A DNA stretch of 64,000 bases from positions 434,001 to 498,000 of the forward strand of contig NZ_JARXXV010000001.1 of assembly GCF_029893825.1 (NCBI RefSeq), written 5' to 3'. Made by a program: the position numbers and the translations under genes. The notes under the pieces are model-generated. The model was not told the origin of the DNA and searched no databases. It saw nothing but the letters and a program-made list of their open reading frames with translations. This document shows, in pieces, positions 34,787-45,123 of the stretch. Positions within the stretch are counted from its first letter, which is position 1. The number at the start of each line of letters is the position of its first letter. Source of the stretch: Aurantimicrobium minutum (GTDB lineage Bacteria; Actinomycetota; Actinomycetes; Actinomycetales; Microbacteriaceae).

Positions 34787-37120
34787 CTAGGCATCACTTT
34801 CCTGATGACCTGTTTCGTCACCAGTTGAGATATTTGCTGTTGATACTCGACGTGAACGACCGCGTCCTTGCCCTGCAGCTTTAGGCTCAGGCAGGGCTTC
34901 AAGTACGTTTTCGAGAATTACTTCGGCATGTTCTACCGAAACTCTGTTCTTTCGTCCACGACCTGACGTGACCACAGGGATATCGAGAATTTCGACGACT
35001 TCATCACCATGTTCTTCGTGATCTTCTGCGGAGTGTCCCAGCGTGCTTGCTGCAATCTGGGCTAGTGCGTTCTTGGCGCCTTCTGGAATGGGGTGTGCTA
35101 CTACCGCAGGCACTGCCTTATCGCCACGACCCTTGTTTCGACGGCGTGGTTCTGCAGCGTTTGACTCACCATTGTTGCCAGGACGGGTAACGGGTTCGTG
35201 ATGAACGATTACACCACGACCAGCACACACCTGGCATGCCTCAGAGAACGTTTCAAGCAGGCCTAGACCCAGCTTCTTACGAGTCATCTGAACCAAACCT
35301 AAAGATGTAACTTCTGCAACCTGGTGCTTTGTTCTGTCGCGTGAGAGGCACTCGATCAAACGGCGGTGAACAAGATCACGGTTGGATTCAAGCACCATAT
35401 CGATGAAGTCGACAACGATGATTCCACCGATATCGCGCAAACGAAGCTGGCGAACAATCTCTTCAGCAGCCTCAAGGTTGTTTTTCGTCACGGTTTCTTC
35501 GAGGTTTCCGCCTGAACCAACAAACTTGCCGGTGTTCACATCTACAACGGTCATCGCTTCCGTGCGGTCAATCACCAAGGAACCACCTGAGGGCAGCCAA
35601 ACCTTGCGGTCTAGGGCTTTCTCGATTTGCTCAGTAATACGGAACTCATCGAAAGCATCTCGATCCCCTTCATAGGCCGAAACACGTTCGAGAAGTTCCG
35701 GCGCTACCTGGTTGAGATAGCTTTCGATGGTTCCCTTAGCAATATCGCCTTGGATGATCATGCGGTGGAAGTCTTCATTGAAGACATCACGCACGATCTT
35801 GATGAGCAAGTCTGATTCGCTGTGCAAGATTGCAGGTGCGTTATCTGTTTCTGCCTTGCGTGAAATTTCTTCCCATTGCTGGGTTAAACGTTGAACGTCA
35901 ACAGTGAGCTGTTCTTCGGTTGCACCCTCGGCAGCGGTGCGGACGATAACACCGACATTTTCAGGAAGAACTTCCTTGAGAATCCGCTTGAGGCGAGTTC
36001 GTTCAGTGTCAGGCAGCTTACGACTAATGCCGTTCATTGAACCGTTAGGAACATAAACGAGGTAACGACCAGGCAGTGAGACTTGAGAAGTCAGTCGTGC
36101 ACCCTTTTGTCCTACAGGATCTTTAGTTACTTGAACAAGTACCTTGTCGCCTGGTTTGAGCGCATTTTCAATCTTGCGAGGTTGGTTACCGGTCTCGACA
36201 GAATCCCAATCAACTTCGCCAGAATACAAAACTGCGTTACGACCACGACCAATGTCTACGAATGCGGCTTCCATCGAGGGAAGAACATTTTGAACCTTGC
36301 CGAGGTACACATTGCCAATCAGGCTTGCCTCAGATGCACGTGCCACGTAGTGTTCAACTAAGACGTTGTCTTCAAGAACACCGATTTGGACTCGATCTTC
36401 CTTCTCGCGCACAATCATGGCACGATCAACAGCCTCACGACGTGCAAGGAATTCGCTCTCAGTTACGACAGTGCGACGACGTCCAGCATCTCGACCATCA
36501 CGGCGACGCTGCTTTTTCGCTTCGAGACGAGTTGAACCCTTGATGCGCTGAGGTTCAGTGATTTGCTCAGGAACCCGAGGAGTACGAATCCGAACAACAG
36601 TGTTTCCAGACTCATCCTGGATTTCACGGTTCTCGCCCTGACGCTGGCGGACACGACGACGAAGGTTCCCACCTTCGCTACCCTCTTCTTCAACCTGTCC
36701 AAATGCGCCGCGATCTTGGCGGTTATTACGGTTAGGTCGACGGTCTTCTAGACGTTCGCGACCATCACGAGTGGGAATTCGGTTCTCAGAACCTGGGAGA
36801 TTTGGAGCGAAGAAGAACAGATCAGTAACTTCTTTGGCTTCCAAATTTGGATATTCGACAGCTGCAACTTCTGGAGTAGCTTCGATAGCTGCTTCCACAA
36901 CTGCTTCTGCAAGAACTTCAGCCGCAACTTCGATAACGGCAGCTTCGGCTTCTGCTTCTTCAACAATGTCTGTAGCAAGGTGTTCTGCTTCCGCGACAAT
37001 CGCTTCAGCAACAACTGTGGCTTCCGCAACGATCTCTTCAGCTACTTCTACAGATTCAGAAACAACCTCTGTAACAAACTCTTCAACGACGTTGTCATCG
37101 TTTTCAGTGTTATTCACCAT
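34787..37120 (-). CDS. rne: Ribonuclease E/G family endoribonuclease
   Basis: 777 residues from ATG 37120, chosen for GGGGAG 10 bases upstream; an in-frame GTG lies at 37153. The first ~115 residues are acidic and Ala/Val/Glu-rich. An Arg-rich stretch follows (about 125-235; 'RDGRERLEDRRPNRNNRQDRG'), then the S1 domain ('LIGNVYLGKVQNVLPSMEAAFVDIGRGRNAVL'). The RNase H/DNase I-like catalytic core has 'MTVVDVNTGKF' and 'DIGGIIVVDFIDM' (catalytic Asp), and the zinc-link 'CQVCAGRG' follows. It processes rRNA, tRNA and mRNA. The N-terminal extension replaces the C-terminal scaffold of E. coli RNase E, as in other Actinobacteria. Confidence 0.95.
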   Translation of the reverse strand: MVNNTENDDNVVEEFVTEVVSESVEVAEEIVAEATVVAEAIVAEAEHLATDIVEEAEAEAAVIEVAAEVLAEAVVEAAIEATPEVAAVEYPNLEAKEVTDLFFFAPNLPGSENRIPTRDGRERLEDRRPNRNNRQDRGAFGQVEEEGSEGGNLRRRVRQRQGENREIQDESGNTVVRIRTPRVPEQITEPQRIKGSTRLEAKKQRRRDGRDAGRRRTVVTESEFLARREAVDRAMIVREKEDRVQIGVLEDNVLVEHYVARASEASLIGNVYLGKVQNVLPSMEAAFVDIGRGRNAVLYSGEVDWDSVETGNQPRKIENALKPGDKVLVQVTKDPVGQKGARLTSQVSLPGRYLVYVPNGSMNGISRKLPDTERTRLKRILKEVLPENVGVIVRTAAEGATEEQLTVDVQRLTQQWEEISRKAETDNAPAILHSESDLLIKIVRDVFNEDFHRMIIQGDIAKGTIESYLNQVAPELLERVSAYEGDRDAFDEFRITEQIEKALDRKVWLPSGGSLVIDRTEAMTVVDVNTGKFVGSGGNLEETVTKNNLEAAEEIVRQLRLRDIGGIIVVDFIDMVLESNRDLVHRRLIECLSRDRTKHQVAEVTSLGLVQMTRKKLGLGLLETFSEACQVCAGRGVIVHHEPVTRPGNNGESNAAEPRRRNKGRGDKAVPAVVAHPIPEGAKNALAQIAASTLGHSAEDHEEHGDEVVEILDIPVVTSGRGRKNRVSVEHAEVILENVLEALPEPKAAGQGRGRSRRVSTANISTGDETGHQESDA

Positions 37121-37132
37121 CAGTGGTGTACT

Positions 37133-37165
37133 CCCCGTTACCCCCTGCGTCACCGCGTCACGGGG
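37133..37165 (-). promoter_or_regulatory. Hairpin masking the RNase E/G ribosome binding site
   Basis: In the mRNA, CCCCGT (37165-37160) can pair with ACGGGG (37138-37133), and the second arm overlaps the GGGGAG ribosome binding site. An inner GCG/CGC stem with a GTGA loop adds stability. RNase E is known to control its own synthesis through 5'-leader structure in E. coli; a similar role here is inference. Confidence 0.55.
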
Positions 37166-37288
37166 ATGTAACTATTCTCGTATTCCACAATTTCGAAAAA
37201 TTATGGTTATAAATCTTTTTCTGGCTTTCCACTTTTTCCGGCTTGTAGCTCTGGAGAAGTGGCGGGCGATCGCGGTGATCTCCCTTAC

Positions 37289-37306
37289 GCATAACCGTTG
37301 TTATGC
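37289..37306. repeat. Perfect inverted repeat upstream of VKOR gene
   Basis: GCATAAC, CGTT, GTTATGC: 7-bp arms with a 4-base centre, 128 bases before the VKOR start. It may be an operator. No regulator is recognised. Confidence 0.45.
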
Positions 37307-37433
37307 AAAGTCTTGTTTGTCACGTCGCGCGAGGCCTCTGCCTTCGCACTAATAACAGTATGTCAGGTTTCTGGTGCCTGTGTGGTTCCTGAGCGTAATA
37401 CTTTTACTCTGCATCCATAATGAGAGAGTGAGC

Positions 37434-38024
37434 ATGACTTCCTCTGAGACAAAACGCCCCACGGGCTTCTCAATTTTCTTAATTGTCGCTGGCTTTGTTG
37501 GCTTAACCGCCGCATTCGCTCTAACACTCGAAAAGATTCACAAGCTACTGCACCCCGAAGAAGCTGCCTCCTGCGATTACAGCGTCATTGTGCAGTGTGG
37601 AAAGAACTTAGCTTCCTGGCAGGGTTCACTGCTCGGCTTCCCTAACCCCATTATTGGCTTGATGGCCTGGTCCGTGGTGATCACTATTGGCGTAGGCCTA
37701 CTCGCCGGAGCCCGCTATGCCAATTGGTTTTGGCGCGGCCTCAACTTCGGCGCTGCTGTTGCTCTCGCCTTTGTCATTTGGCTTTTTAGTCAGTCAGTTT
37801 TCGTTTTGGGAACCCTCTGCCCCTGGTGCATGGTGACTTGGTCAGCAACGATTCCCCTGTTCTGGGTCGTTACGTTCTGGTCTATGAAAAACGGTATCTG
37901 GGGCTCACGTGCCGTCAAACTTGGAACGACATTGTTGAGCTGGGTAGCCATCATCGTCTTGGTGAGCTACCTCGTTGAAGCAGTAATCGCACAATTCGTT
38001 CTCAATTGGGTCGGTACGCTGTAA
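37434..38024 (+). CDS. Vitamin K epoxide reductase family protein
   Basis: 196 residues from ATG 37434 (GAGAGAG 5 bases upstream; a GTG at 37428 is possible). Four to five membrane helices. Cys pair 'CDYSVIVQCG' and the redox centre 'CPWC' with the preceding Ser/Phe-rich helix are the family hallmarks. Bacterial VKOR reoxidises a DsbA-like thiol oxidase using menaquinone, so it drives disulfide formation outside the membrane. No DsbA-like gene is adjacent. The MFS gene starts 2 bases after its stop. Confidence 0.93.
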   Translation: MTSSETKRPTGFSIFLIVAGFVGLTAAFALTLEKIHKLLHPEEAASCDYSVIVQCGKNLASWQGSLLGFPNPIIGLMAWSVVITIGVGLLAGARYANWFWRGLNFGAAVALAFVIWLFSQSVFVLGTLCPWCMVTWSATIPLFWVVTFWSMKNGIWGSRAVKLGTTLLSWVAIIVLVSYLVEAVIAQFVLNWVGTL

Positions 38025-38026
38025 CA

Positions 38027-39487
38027 ATGTCTGCTTCGGATACAACTCCTGTTTCCGACAAACTCAACCCGCAACACAAGGTCATCCTTGGTGTGTTGAT
38101 GGTGTCGACGTTTGTCGTCTTTCTCAATGAAACGGCACTGGGTGTAGCGCTGCCACAAATCATGAAGCAGCTCAATATTCAACCAAGCACCGGCCAGTGG
38201 CTAAACACTGCCTACATGCTGACCATGGCTGTCATCATCCCCACTACGGGCTTCCTACTTCAGCGCTTCAGCACAAAGCCGATGTACATCGCTGCGATGA
38301 CATTCTTCACGTCAGGTACTCTCGTTGCTGCACTGTCGCAAGATTTCTTCCTGCTGTTAATCGGACGCATTCTGCAAGCCAGTGGAACAGCAATCATGAT
38401 GCCTCTACTGATGACTACTGTGATGGTTTTGGTTCCAGAACACATGCGTGGACGCATCAACGGAAACATTTCTTTAGTTCTCTCAGCCGCACCAGCACTC
38501 GGCCCAGCATTTTCTGGCCTCGTGTTGAGCGTTTTAGATTGGCGATGGCTGTTCTGGATCATGCTTCCTATCGGAATCACCACTCTGATTATTGGAACCA
38601 TTCGGATTTCAAACAGCCAAGAACCTCGCAAAATCCCCATTGATGTTCTCTCGGTTATTCTCAGTGCGTTTGCTTTCTCTGGACTGATCTACGGACTGAG
38701 CTCTTTTGCTGACGCAGCCCGCGGTGTGGCCACACTTTCTCCCTGGATTCCACTGGGTATTGGTGTTGTGATCTTCGCGCTGTTCCTCAACCGTCAATCA
38801 CGTTTACAAAAAACAAATTCAGCACTTCTTGATTTGCGCACCTTTCGTTCACGTTCTTTCACTGAAGCAATGGGCATCATGACGATTGGCATGCTGATTT
38901 TGTTTGGTGCTGGAATTTTGATTCCTATCTATATGCAAAATGTGTTGGGTGTTGCACCTCTGACTACAGGACTCATGATGCTGCCCGGTGGTCTAGCTAT
39001 GGGACTTCTTGGACCCTTCGTTGGTCGCATGTATGACAGAGTGGGGCCACAGAAACTCCTCATTCCCGGAGCGATTGCCGTTTCTGCTTCCTTCTGGAGC
39101 ATGACGACCTTCGGAACGACAACATCTATTTGGTTTGTCTTTGGAAGTTATTCGTTACTGAGCGTGGGATTGGCTTTCCTGTTCACTCCCCTATTTGCTC
39201 TCTCCCTGAGTTCTGTCCCTCCACAGCTCTACAGCTATGCAAGTGCGACCATTGGCACCCTGCAACAGCTCGCCGGCGCTGCAGGAACAGCTGTGTTTGT
39301 GACAGTAATGACCATCATTTCTGCAGGATTGCGTGATGGTGGTGATACAACTGTTGAGGCGTTAGCAGGAGGTATGCGTGCAGCATTCTTGATTGGTGCG
39401 ATTGCCTCACTAGGACTCATCGCCATTGCAAGTATTCTCAAGCGACCTGCGAACACGGAAGAGATGGCGAAAGAACTCCAGCACTAG
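38027..39487 (+). CDS. MFS transporter, DHA2 (14-helix drug:H+ antiporter) family
   Basis: 486 residues from ATG 38027 ('MSASDTTPVSDKLNPQHKVILGVLMVSTFVVFLNETALGVALPQIMKQL'). The start in the frame at 38006 lies inside the VKOR gene. Motif A-like 'GFLLQRFSTKPMYI', 'LLIGRILQASGTAIMMPLLMTTVMVLVP' and motif C 'LSAAPALGPAFSGLVLSVLDWRWLFWI' place it with EmrB/QacA exporters. Substrate unknown. It is co-transcribed with VKOR by position and converges on ndk across a shared terminator. Confidence 0.9.
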   Translation: MSASDTTPVSDKLNPQHKVILGVLMVSTFVVFLNETALGVALPQIMKQLNIQPSTGQWLNTAYMLTMAVIIPTTGFLLQRFSTKPMYIAAMTFFTSGTLVAALSQDFFLLLIGRILQASGTAIMMPLLMTTVMVLVPEHMRGRINGNISLVLSAAPALGPAFSGLVLSVLDWRWLFWIMLPIGITTLIIGTIRISNSQEPRKIPIDVLSVILSAFAFSGLIYGLSSFADAARGVATLSPWIPLGIGVVIFALFLNRQSRLQKTNSALLDLRTFRSRSFTEAMGIMTIGMLILFGAGILIPIYMQNVLGVAPLTTGLMMLPGGLAMGLLGPFVGRMYDRVGPQKLLIPGAIAVSASFWSMTTFGTTTSIWFVFGSYSLLSVGLAFLFTPLFALSLSSVPPQLYSYASATIGTLQQLAGAAGTAVFVTVMTIISAGLRDGGDTTVEALAGGMRAAFLIGAIASLGLIAIASILKRPANTEEMAKELQH

Positions 39488-39498
39488 AACTGTTCATT

Positions 39499-39541
39499 AA
39501 GCAGATGAGCCCCCACGTATGTGAGGGCTCACCTGCTTTAC
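39499..39541. terminator. Bidirectional terminator between MFS gene and ndk
   Basis: AAGCAG-A-TGAGCCCCCAC, GTAT, GTGAGGGCTCA-C-CTGCTT: a long stem with small mismatches centred between convergent genes. The T-tract is short (TTTA) on the plus strand. Confidence 0.8.
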
Positions 39542-39547
39542 GTGTTG

Positions 39548-39967
39548 TTAGTTAAACCAGAGCGCCAATTCACGAGCAGCAGATTCTGGAGAATCTGAAC
39601 CATGAACAAGGTTTTGCTGAACAGCAAGACCCCAATCGCGTCCAAGGTCACCACGGATAGTTCCCGGAGCTGCAGTTGTGGGATCAGTCGTTCCGGCAAG
39701 GCAGCGGAAACCTTCGATGACACGGTTGCCAGCAAGTCGAATAGCCACAACAGGGCCTGATTCCATGAAACTTACCAGCGGTTCATAGAAGGGCTTGCCC
39801 ACGTGTTCTTCGTAGTGCTTACCCAAGAGTTCACGATCTGCTTGTACGAGTCGAATATCGACCAGTGCATAACCTTTCGCCTCAATGCGGCGAAGAATTT
39901 CACCGGTTAATCCGCGTGCAACACCGTCTGGCTTGACGAGGACGAGAGTTTCTTCAATTGTTGTCAT
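39548..39967 (-). CDS. ndk: Nucleoside diphosphate kinase
   Basis: 139 residues. The active-site His is in 'QNLVHGSDSPESAARELALWF', and 'TLVLVKPDGVARGLTGEILRRIEAKGY' is the N-terminal signature. It balances NTP and dNTP pools by phosphate transfer from ATP. The ATG overlaps the DUF4233 stop (TGATG), giving the coupled folC-DUF4233-ndk order common in Actinobacteria. Confidence 0.97.
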   Translation of the reverse strand: MTTIEETLVLVKPDGVARGLTGEILRRIEAKGYALVDIRLVQADRELLGKHYEEHVGKPFYEPLVSFMESGPVVAIRLAGNRVIEGFRCLAGTTDPTTAAPGTIRGDLGRDWGLAVQQNLVHGSDSPESAARELALWFN

Positions 39968-40326
39968 CAGTTTTCTTTCTTTTGTGAATCAAGTTTCGCT
40001 CCAGTTGTCATAGCGAAAGTCCAAATTGCAGCAAATATTGCTCCAATCAAAAACAGCATGGTGACGGCAAATCCTGCCAATACGATGACCAGCTGAACGG
40101 CCCAGCCGAGAATGAAAGCCCATTTGTATTTGGTCATGAGGCCGATAGCAGCAAGCATGAGTACACAGACTGCTGCTCCCCCACCTAAGGCCAGCGCTGG
40201 TGGCAGAGCTCCCAAACCAAATATGGTCAACGAGGCTAGCCCAACCACAATGAGTTCGAATCCGAGAACAACTTGTCCCAGTGATGCTTGGGCTGATCGA
40301 CGCTGAGGCGTGAGGAGGGTGTTCAC
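39967..40326 (-). CDS. DUF4233 membrane protein
   Basis: 119 residues from GTG 40326, which overlaps the folC stop as GTGA and has AGGGG upstream; a GTG at 40335 is also in frame. Four hydrophobic helices ('VVLGFELIVVGLASLTIFGLG', 'LALGGGAAVCVLMLAAIGLM', 'WAFILGWAVQLVIVLAGFAVTMLFLIGAIFAAIWTF'). DUF4233 is found almost always between folC and ndk in Actinobacteria and has no known function. Confidence 0.9.
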   Translation of the reverse strand: MNTLLTPQRRSAQASLGQVVLGFELIVVGLASLTIFGLGALPPALALGGGAAVCVLMLAAIGLMTKYKWAFILGWAVQLVIVLAGFAVTMLFLIGAIFAAIWTFAMTTGAKLDSQKKEN

Positions 40327-41786
40327 AGCGTCCACCCCTGTGACTCTTCCGCAAGACCCACAGTGAGTCCCACTAAGGTGATGGAACCGGTAACCACTAC
40401 TGCTCCCTTGTCTGAATTCGCTGCATAACCGCGGGCCATCGCCAGTGCAACCACAGGATCGGGTTCAACCACAACCTTGTCATCGCCGACTTTATCTGCG
40501 ACCAAGAATCCGAGGTCACGAGCAGAACGTGAACGTTCACTGGGAGCGCTGGTGACAATAAACCTCGTGGCGCACTGCGCCAGTGCATCAATGATTCCTT
40601 CAGCATCTTTGTCCTCAAAGATTGCCAGAACTATTGTCACATCATCAAAAGTGAAATAGGTGGAAAGAGCACGCGTAAGGGATTGAGCACCATGAGGATT
40701 GTGTGCCGCATCAACAAGGACAGTGGGTTCTGAAGCTACAAGTTGCAAACGACCAGGAGACGTTACAGTTGCACATGCTTCAGCAAGGACTTCTTGCTCT
40801 AATGCTTGTGATGCTCCGCCTAAGAATGCTTCAACAGCGGCTATGGCCAAAGCAGCGTTTTCAGCTTGGTGGTCGCCATAGAGCGCGAGAAAAATGTCTT
40901 CGTAACGCCCGGCTGCACCTTGAATGGTGACCATCTGTCCACCCACAGCAACCGCACGCGACACGACAGCAACAGGGTTGCCCACTTCTGGAATATCTGT
41001 TGTTGAAACGAAGGTGAGTGTTGACTCTGTGAGGTCGACTGCCTCTTCAAGCACTGCTCGAACAACAGGATTCTGAGCTGCTGAGACAACCATGGAAGAC
41101 GGTTTGATGATGCCTGATTTGGTGCGTGCAATGGCATCTAAATCTTTACCAAGTCGATCTGTGTGATCGAGGGCAATAGGTGTGAATACTGCCACTGCTC
41201 CGTCTGCAACATTGGTGGAATCCCATTCCCCACCAAGTCCGGCTTCGACGATGGCAACATCAACTGGTGCGTCTGCGAATGTGCCATACGCCAAGATGGT
41301 CATCACTTCGAAGAAAGTGAGACGAGGTTCTCCCTTAGATTCCAACTCTGCATCGACGAGTTCAACATAGGGCTTCACATCAAGCCAGTTAGTAACCAAG
41401 ACATCGTCCCGAACAGGAACTCCATTAAGGAGTATTCGTTCGTTGAATGACACAAGATGCGGCGAGGTAAACACACCAGTGGACAAACCATAGGCTCGAA
41501 GAATTGACTCGATGAGGCGAGCAGTGGTGGTTTTTCCGTTCGTTCCTGCAATGTGAATGATCGGATACGCACAGTGGACATCACCCAGGAGTTCAACCAC
41601 TCGTCGAGTTGGTTCAAGCCGAGGTTGTGGATTGCCCTCCCCTAGTCGGACAGAAAGTTCTTGGAAAACTAACTGTGCTGCTCGGGAATATTCATCCATC
41701 TCCGCAGGATCAAGACCGTCATAGTCATCATCTGAAGAGAAGTCACCAGAGGCAAACCCTTCAGGTGTGAGGTCATCTCTAGACAT
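40323..41786 (-). CDS. folC: Bifunctional folylpolyglutamate/dihydrofolate synthase
   Basis: 487 residues. Mur-ligase-like ATP motif '[20 protein letters not shown]' (about 79-98), '[15 protein letters not shown]', '[17 protein letters not shown]' and '[11 protein letters not shown]'. It adds glutamate to dihydropteroate and then to reduced folates. The start overlaps the end of ileS by 8 bases, as in the ileS-folC order of other Actinobacteria. Confidence 0.96.
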   Translation of the reverse strand: MSRDDLTPEGFASGDFSSDDDYDGLDPAEMDEYSRAAQLVFQELSVRLGEGNPQPRLEPTRRVVELLGDVHCAYPIIHIAGTNGKTTTARLIESILRAYGLSTGVFTSPHLVSFNERILLNGVPVRDDVLVTNWLDVKPYVELVDAELESKGEPRLTFFEVMTILAYGTFADAPVDVAIVEAGLGGEWDSTNVADGAVAVFTPIALDHTDRLGKDLDAIARTKSGIIKPSSMVVSAAQNPVVRAVLEEAVDLTESTLTFVSTTDIPEVGNPVAVVSRAVAVGGQMVTIQGAAGRYEDIFLALYGDHQAENAALAIAAVEAFLGGASQALEQEVLAEACATVTSPGRLQLVASEPTVLVDAAHNPHGAQSLTRALSTYFTFDDVTIVLAIFEDKDAEGIIDALAQCATRFIVTSAPSERSRSARDLGFLVADKVGDDKVVVEPDPVVALAMARGYAANSDKGAVVVTGSITLVGLTVGLAEESQGWTL

Positions 41787-44700
41787 TGACTACTCGATTC
41801 ACGCGAGATACTGCTACAACAAAACTACCTTCGTTCGCATACTGACCGGCAGGTATGAGAGCAAAATGTTCTGGTGCAATCTTGAGGAACCCAGGAAGCC
41901 ATTCGGCAGGTGAGACTTCTGCGAAACCTGTTAGTTCTTTATGGAATTCTGGATCGTGAACACCAAATTCCACTGCCAATGTGTCCGCAGCGATATCTGC
42001 ATCTGTTTTCAGCTTGAGTGCATAAGCATCTGCCGGTGAGAAACAGAAAATGTTGAGATGAATTCGGTCTGTAACCTCAAAGCCAGCAGCCTTGCGTGTG
42101 TCTTGCACTGCGCGAATAACATCACGAGCTAAACCTTCTGCTTCAAGTTCTGCAGTGGTCTGAGTATCAAGTAGGACAAAACCACCGGCTGGAAGCAATG
42201 CCAGCGCTCGTGCTCCCTCAGATCCATCACCAGTTTCTAAGGTGAGTTCGTATTCCCCTTCAACTAGCTCAACACCGCCAGCAGTTACAACGCCGTCAAC
42301 TTCAGACCAATCACCTGCCTTCGCAGCTTGAATGATGTGCTGCACTTGTTTGCCCAGTCGAGGACCAGCTGCACGAGCATTCACCGACAACTTTGATGTA
42401 ATGCCATATTCAGCAGCGGATGAGTCGGTGAGTTCAACCAGTGAGACGTGCTTCACATTGAGCTCATCACGCAAGATGTCACTGAAGTTTTCGAGTGCGT
42501 CAGCATGTGCAGAAACAACGGTGAGGTCTGCCAGTGGCAAACGAACACGAAGGCCAACCTTCTTGCGAAGCGCAAGAGAAGCTGAGGTTATTTCTCTAAC
42601 AGCATCCATAGTGTTGACAAGCTCGGAATCAGCTGGGAACGCGGTTGAATCTGGCCAATCTTCGAGATGAACTGAACGCCGGCCGGTGAGACCCTGCCAG
42701 ATGTTTTCAGTTACCAACGGAAGCAGCGGTGCTGCCACACGACACAGTGTTTCCAGAACGGTATAAAGAGTGTCGAATGCCTCGTGAGCTTCAGCACCAC
42801 CAGTCCAGAAACGATCACGTGATCGACGCACGTACCAATTGGTCAAAACATCTGCAAAGGCACGCAGTGACTCAGCTGCATTAGTTGAATCCAAAGCGTC
42901 GAGTTGGCCTTGTACTTCTTCAATGAGGTCACGAGTCTTAGCCAACAAATAACGATCGAGAACATTGGTGCTATCCGTGCGCCACTGTGCCTCGTAGTTA
43001 TCTGCGTTGGCATATAGCGAGAAGAAGTAATAGCTATTCCACAGAGGCAACAAGAGTTGTCGAACACCCTCACGGATGCCTTCCTCGGTCACAATCAGGT
43101 TTCCACCACGTAACACTGGCGAGCTCATCAAGAACCACCGCATGGCATCTGAACCATCGCGGTCGAATACTTCTGAAACATCTGGGTAGTTACGCAGAGA
43201 CTTTGACATCTTCTGACCGTCATTACCGAGAACGATTCCGTGAGAAACCACGTTCTTGAATGCTGGTCGATCAAAAAGTGCCGTTGCCAAAATGTGGAGG
43301 GTATAGAACCAACCACGTGTTTGACCGATGTATTCCACAATGAAATCTGCAGGGTTGTGGCTATCGAACCATTCTTGATTCTCGAATGGGTAGTGAACCT
43401 GCGCAAATGGCATTGAACCTGAATCGAACCACACATCCAGCACATCCTCAATGCGACGCATAGTGGACTGCCCAGTGGGGTCGTCAGGATTTGGTCGAGT
43501 TAATTCATCAATGAAGGGGCGGTGCAGATCTGTGGGGCGCACACCAAAGTCTGCTTCGAGTTCATCAAGTGAGCCATAGACGTCAATTCGTGGATATTCA
43601 GGGTTATCTGACTTCCACACCGGGATAGGTGAACCCCAGTAACGATTACGTGAAATTGACCAGTCGCGAGCGTTAGCAATCCACTTGCCGAATTGCCCAT
43701 CCTTCACGTTTTCGGGAACCCAATTGATCTGCTGGTTGAGCTCTTCCATCCGGTCGCGGAAGGTTGTAACCGAGACAAACCATGATGAGACAGCGCGATA
43801 AATCAGTGGTTGACGACAGCGCCAGCAGTGAGGGTAGCTGTGCTCATAGGAAGCCACACGGATCAAACGACCTTGTTCTCGTAACAGGTTGGTCAGCGGC
43901 TTATTAGCCTCAAAGACTTGCATTCCCGCTACCTCTGTGAAGCGAGAAAGGAACTTGCCACCGTCATCAACAGAGACACGAACACCAATTCCAGCAGCTT
44001 CACACACTTTCTGGTCCTCTTCACCATAGGCAGGTGCTTGGTGAACAATTCCAGTACCGTCAGCGGTAGTGACATAGTCTGCGACGAGAATTTGCCAGGC
44101 GTTACTTTGGTATTCCTCGTCATCGGCGTAGTAGTCCCACAGTCGGTCATATGCCACACCCTCAAGGTCTTTACCTATAACCGTGGACTTCACAGCTTCT
44201 TTCGCTGAAGCTGCATCTTCATAACCTAAGTCTTTGGCGTAGTTCCCCAACAGATCCTGTGCGATGAGATAGTAAGCTGTTGCGCTGTTGGCACCATCTG
44301 AGGCACCGTTCGGACCGGCAGGGACTACGACATAGTGAATCTCTGGACCTACTGCTAACGCAGCATTGGTAGGCAAAGTCCACGGCGTAGTAGTCCATGC
44401 GAGGGCACGAACACCCGAAAGACCCAAGGACTGAGCCTTGTGGCCAGACAGCGGGAACGTGACTGTAACGGACTGATCCTGACGCATCTTGTACACGTCA
44501 TCGTCCATACGAAGTTCGTGGTTAGACAGCGGGGTTTCATCGTTCCAGCAGTATGGAAGTACACGGAATCCTTCATATGCGAGGCCTTTTTCATAGAGAC
44601 GCTTGAAAGCCCAGATCACGGATTCCATGAAAGAAATATCGAGGGTCTTGTAATCGTTTTCGAAGTCAACCCACCGAGCTTGACGAGTTACATACTGTTC

Positions 44701-45123
44701 CCATTCGCCGGTATAGCGAAGAACTGAAGAACGAGCTTCTGCGTTGAACGCAGCAATGCCCATCTCCTCGATTTCTTCCTTCTTGGTAATGCCCAATTGG
44801 CGCATTGTCTCAAGTTCTGCAGGAAGTCCGTGGGTGTCCCAACCAAAACGACGGTCAACCTTCTTTCCGCGCATGGTTTGGTAACGAGGGAAAAGATCTT
44901 TGGCATAACCGGTGAGAAGGTGCCCATAGTGTGGCAATCCGTTGGCAAAGGGTGGTCCGTCATAGAACACCCACTCATCTCCGTCAGCACGCTGATCAAT
45001 AGAAGCTTGGAACGTATTGTCCTGCTCCCAGAACGCAAGAATCTGTTCCTCTATGGCAGGAAAAGAAGGAGAAGGTACGAGTTCGTTCTGTTGTCCAAAT
45101 GCATTACGGCGGGGATACGTCAC
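41779..45123 (-). CDS. ileS: Isoleucyl-tRNA synthetase (long form)
   Basis: 1114 residues. Class I motifs: HIGH as 'HYGH' (65-68, in '[25 protein letters not shown]') and 'KMSKS' (about 636-640, in '[20 protein letters not shown]'). The editing (CP1) domain lies between. Residue pattern and length match the eukaryote-like type 2 enzyme that tends to resist mupirocin; resistance here is not established. The start is GTG at 45123 with GGAG 7 bases upstream. Expression is controlled by a T-box in the leader. Confidence 0.97.
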   Translation of the reverse strand: MTYPRRNAFGQQNELVPSPSFPAIEEQILAFWEQDNTFQASIDQRADGDEWVFYDGPPFANGLPHYGHLLTGYAKDLFPRYQTMRGKKVDRRFGWDTHGLPAELETMRQLGITKKEEIEEMGIAAFNAEARSSVLRYTGEWEQYVTRQARWVDFENDYKTLDISFMESVIWAFKRLYEKGLAYEGFRVLPYCWNDETPLSNHELRMDDDVYKMRQDQSVTVTFPLSGHKAQSLGLSGVRALAWTTTPWTLPTNAALAVGPEIHYVVVPAGPNGASDGANSATAYYLIAQDLLGNYAKDLGYEDAASAKEAVKSTVIGKDLEGVAYDRLWDYYADDEEYQSNAWQILVADYVTTADGTGIVHQAPAYGEEDQKVCEAAGIGVRVSVDDGGKFLSRFTEVAGMQVFEANKPLTNLLREQGRLIRVASYEHSYPHCWRCRQPLIYRAVSSWFVSVTTFRDRMEELNQQINWVPENVKDGQFGKWIANARDWSISRNRYWGSPIPVWKSDNPEYPRIDVYGSLDELEADFGVRPTDLHRPFIDELTRPNPDDPTGQSTMRRIEDVLDVWFDSGSMPFAQVHYPFENQEWFDSHNPADFIVEYIGQTRGWFYTLHILATALFDRPAFKNVVSHGIVLGNDGQKMSKSLRNYPDVSEVFDRDGSDAMRWFLMSSPVLRGGNLIVTEEGIREGVRQLLLPLWNSYYFFSLYANADNYEAQWRTDSTNVLDRYLLAKTRDLIEEVQGQLDALDSTNAAESLRAFADVLTNWYVRRSRDRFWTGGAEAHEAFDTLYTVLETLCRVAAPLLPLVTENIWQGLTGRRSVHLEDWPDSTAFPADSELVNTMDAVREITSASLALRKKVGLRVRLPLADLTVVSAHADALENFSDILRDELNVKHVSLVELTDSSAAEYGITSKLSVNARAAGPRLGKQVQHIIQAAKAGDWSEVDGVVTAGGVELVEGEYELTLETGDGSEGARALALLPAGGFVLLDTQTTAELEAEGLARDVIRAVQDTRKAAGFEVTDRIHLNIFCFSPADAYALKLKTDADIAADTLAVEFGVHDPEFHKELTGFAEVSPAEWLPGFLKIAPEHFALIPAGQYANEGSFVVAVSRVNRVVNV

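Larger units (their letters stand above)
37121..37433. other. Divergent intergenic region between RNase E/G and VKOR genes
   Basis: 313 bases with no convincing gene. It holds a hairpin overlapping the RNase E/G ribosome binding site (37133-37165) and a perfect 7-bp inverted repeat (37289-37306). A CATAAT hexamer lies just before the VKOR start. No clear paired -35/-10 promoter could be assigned on either strand. Confidence 0.6.
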
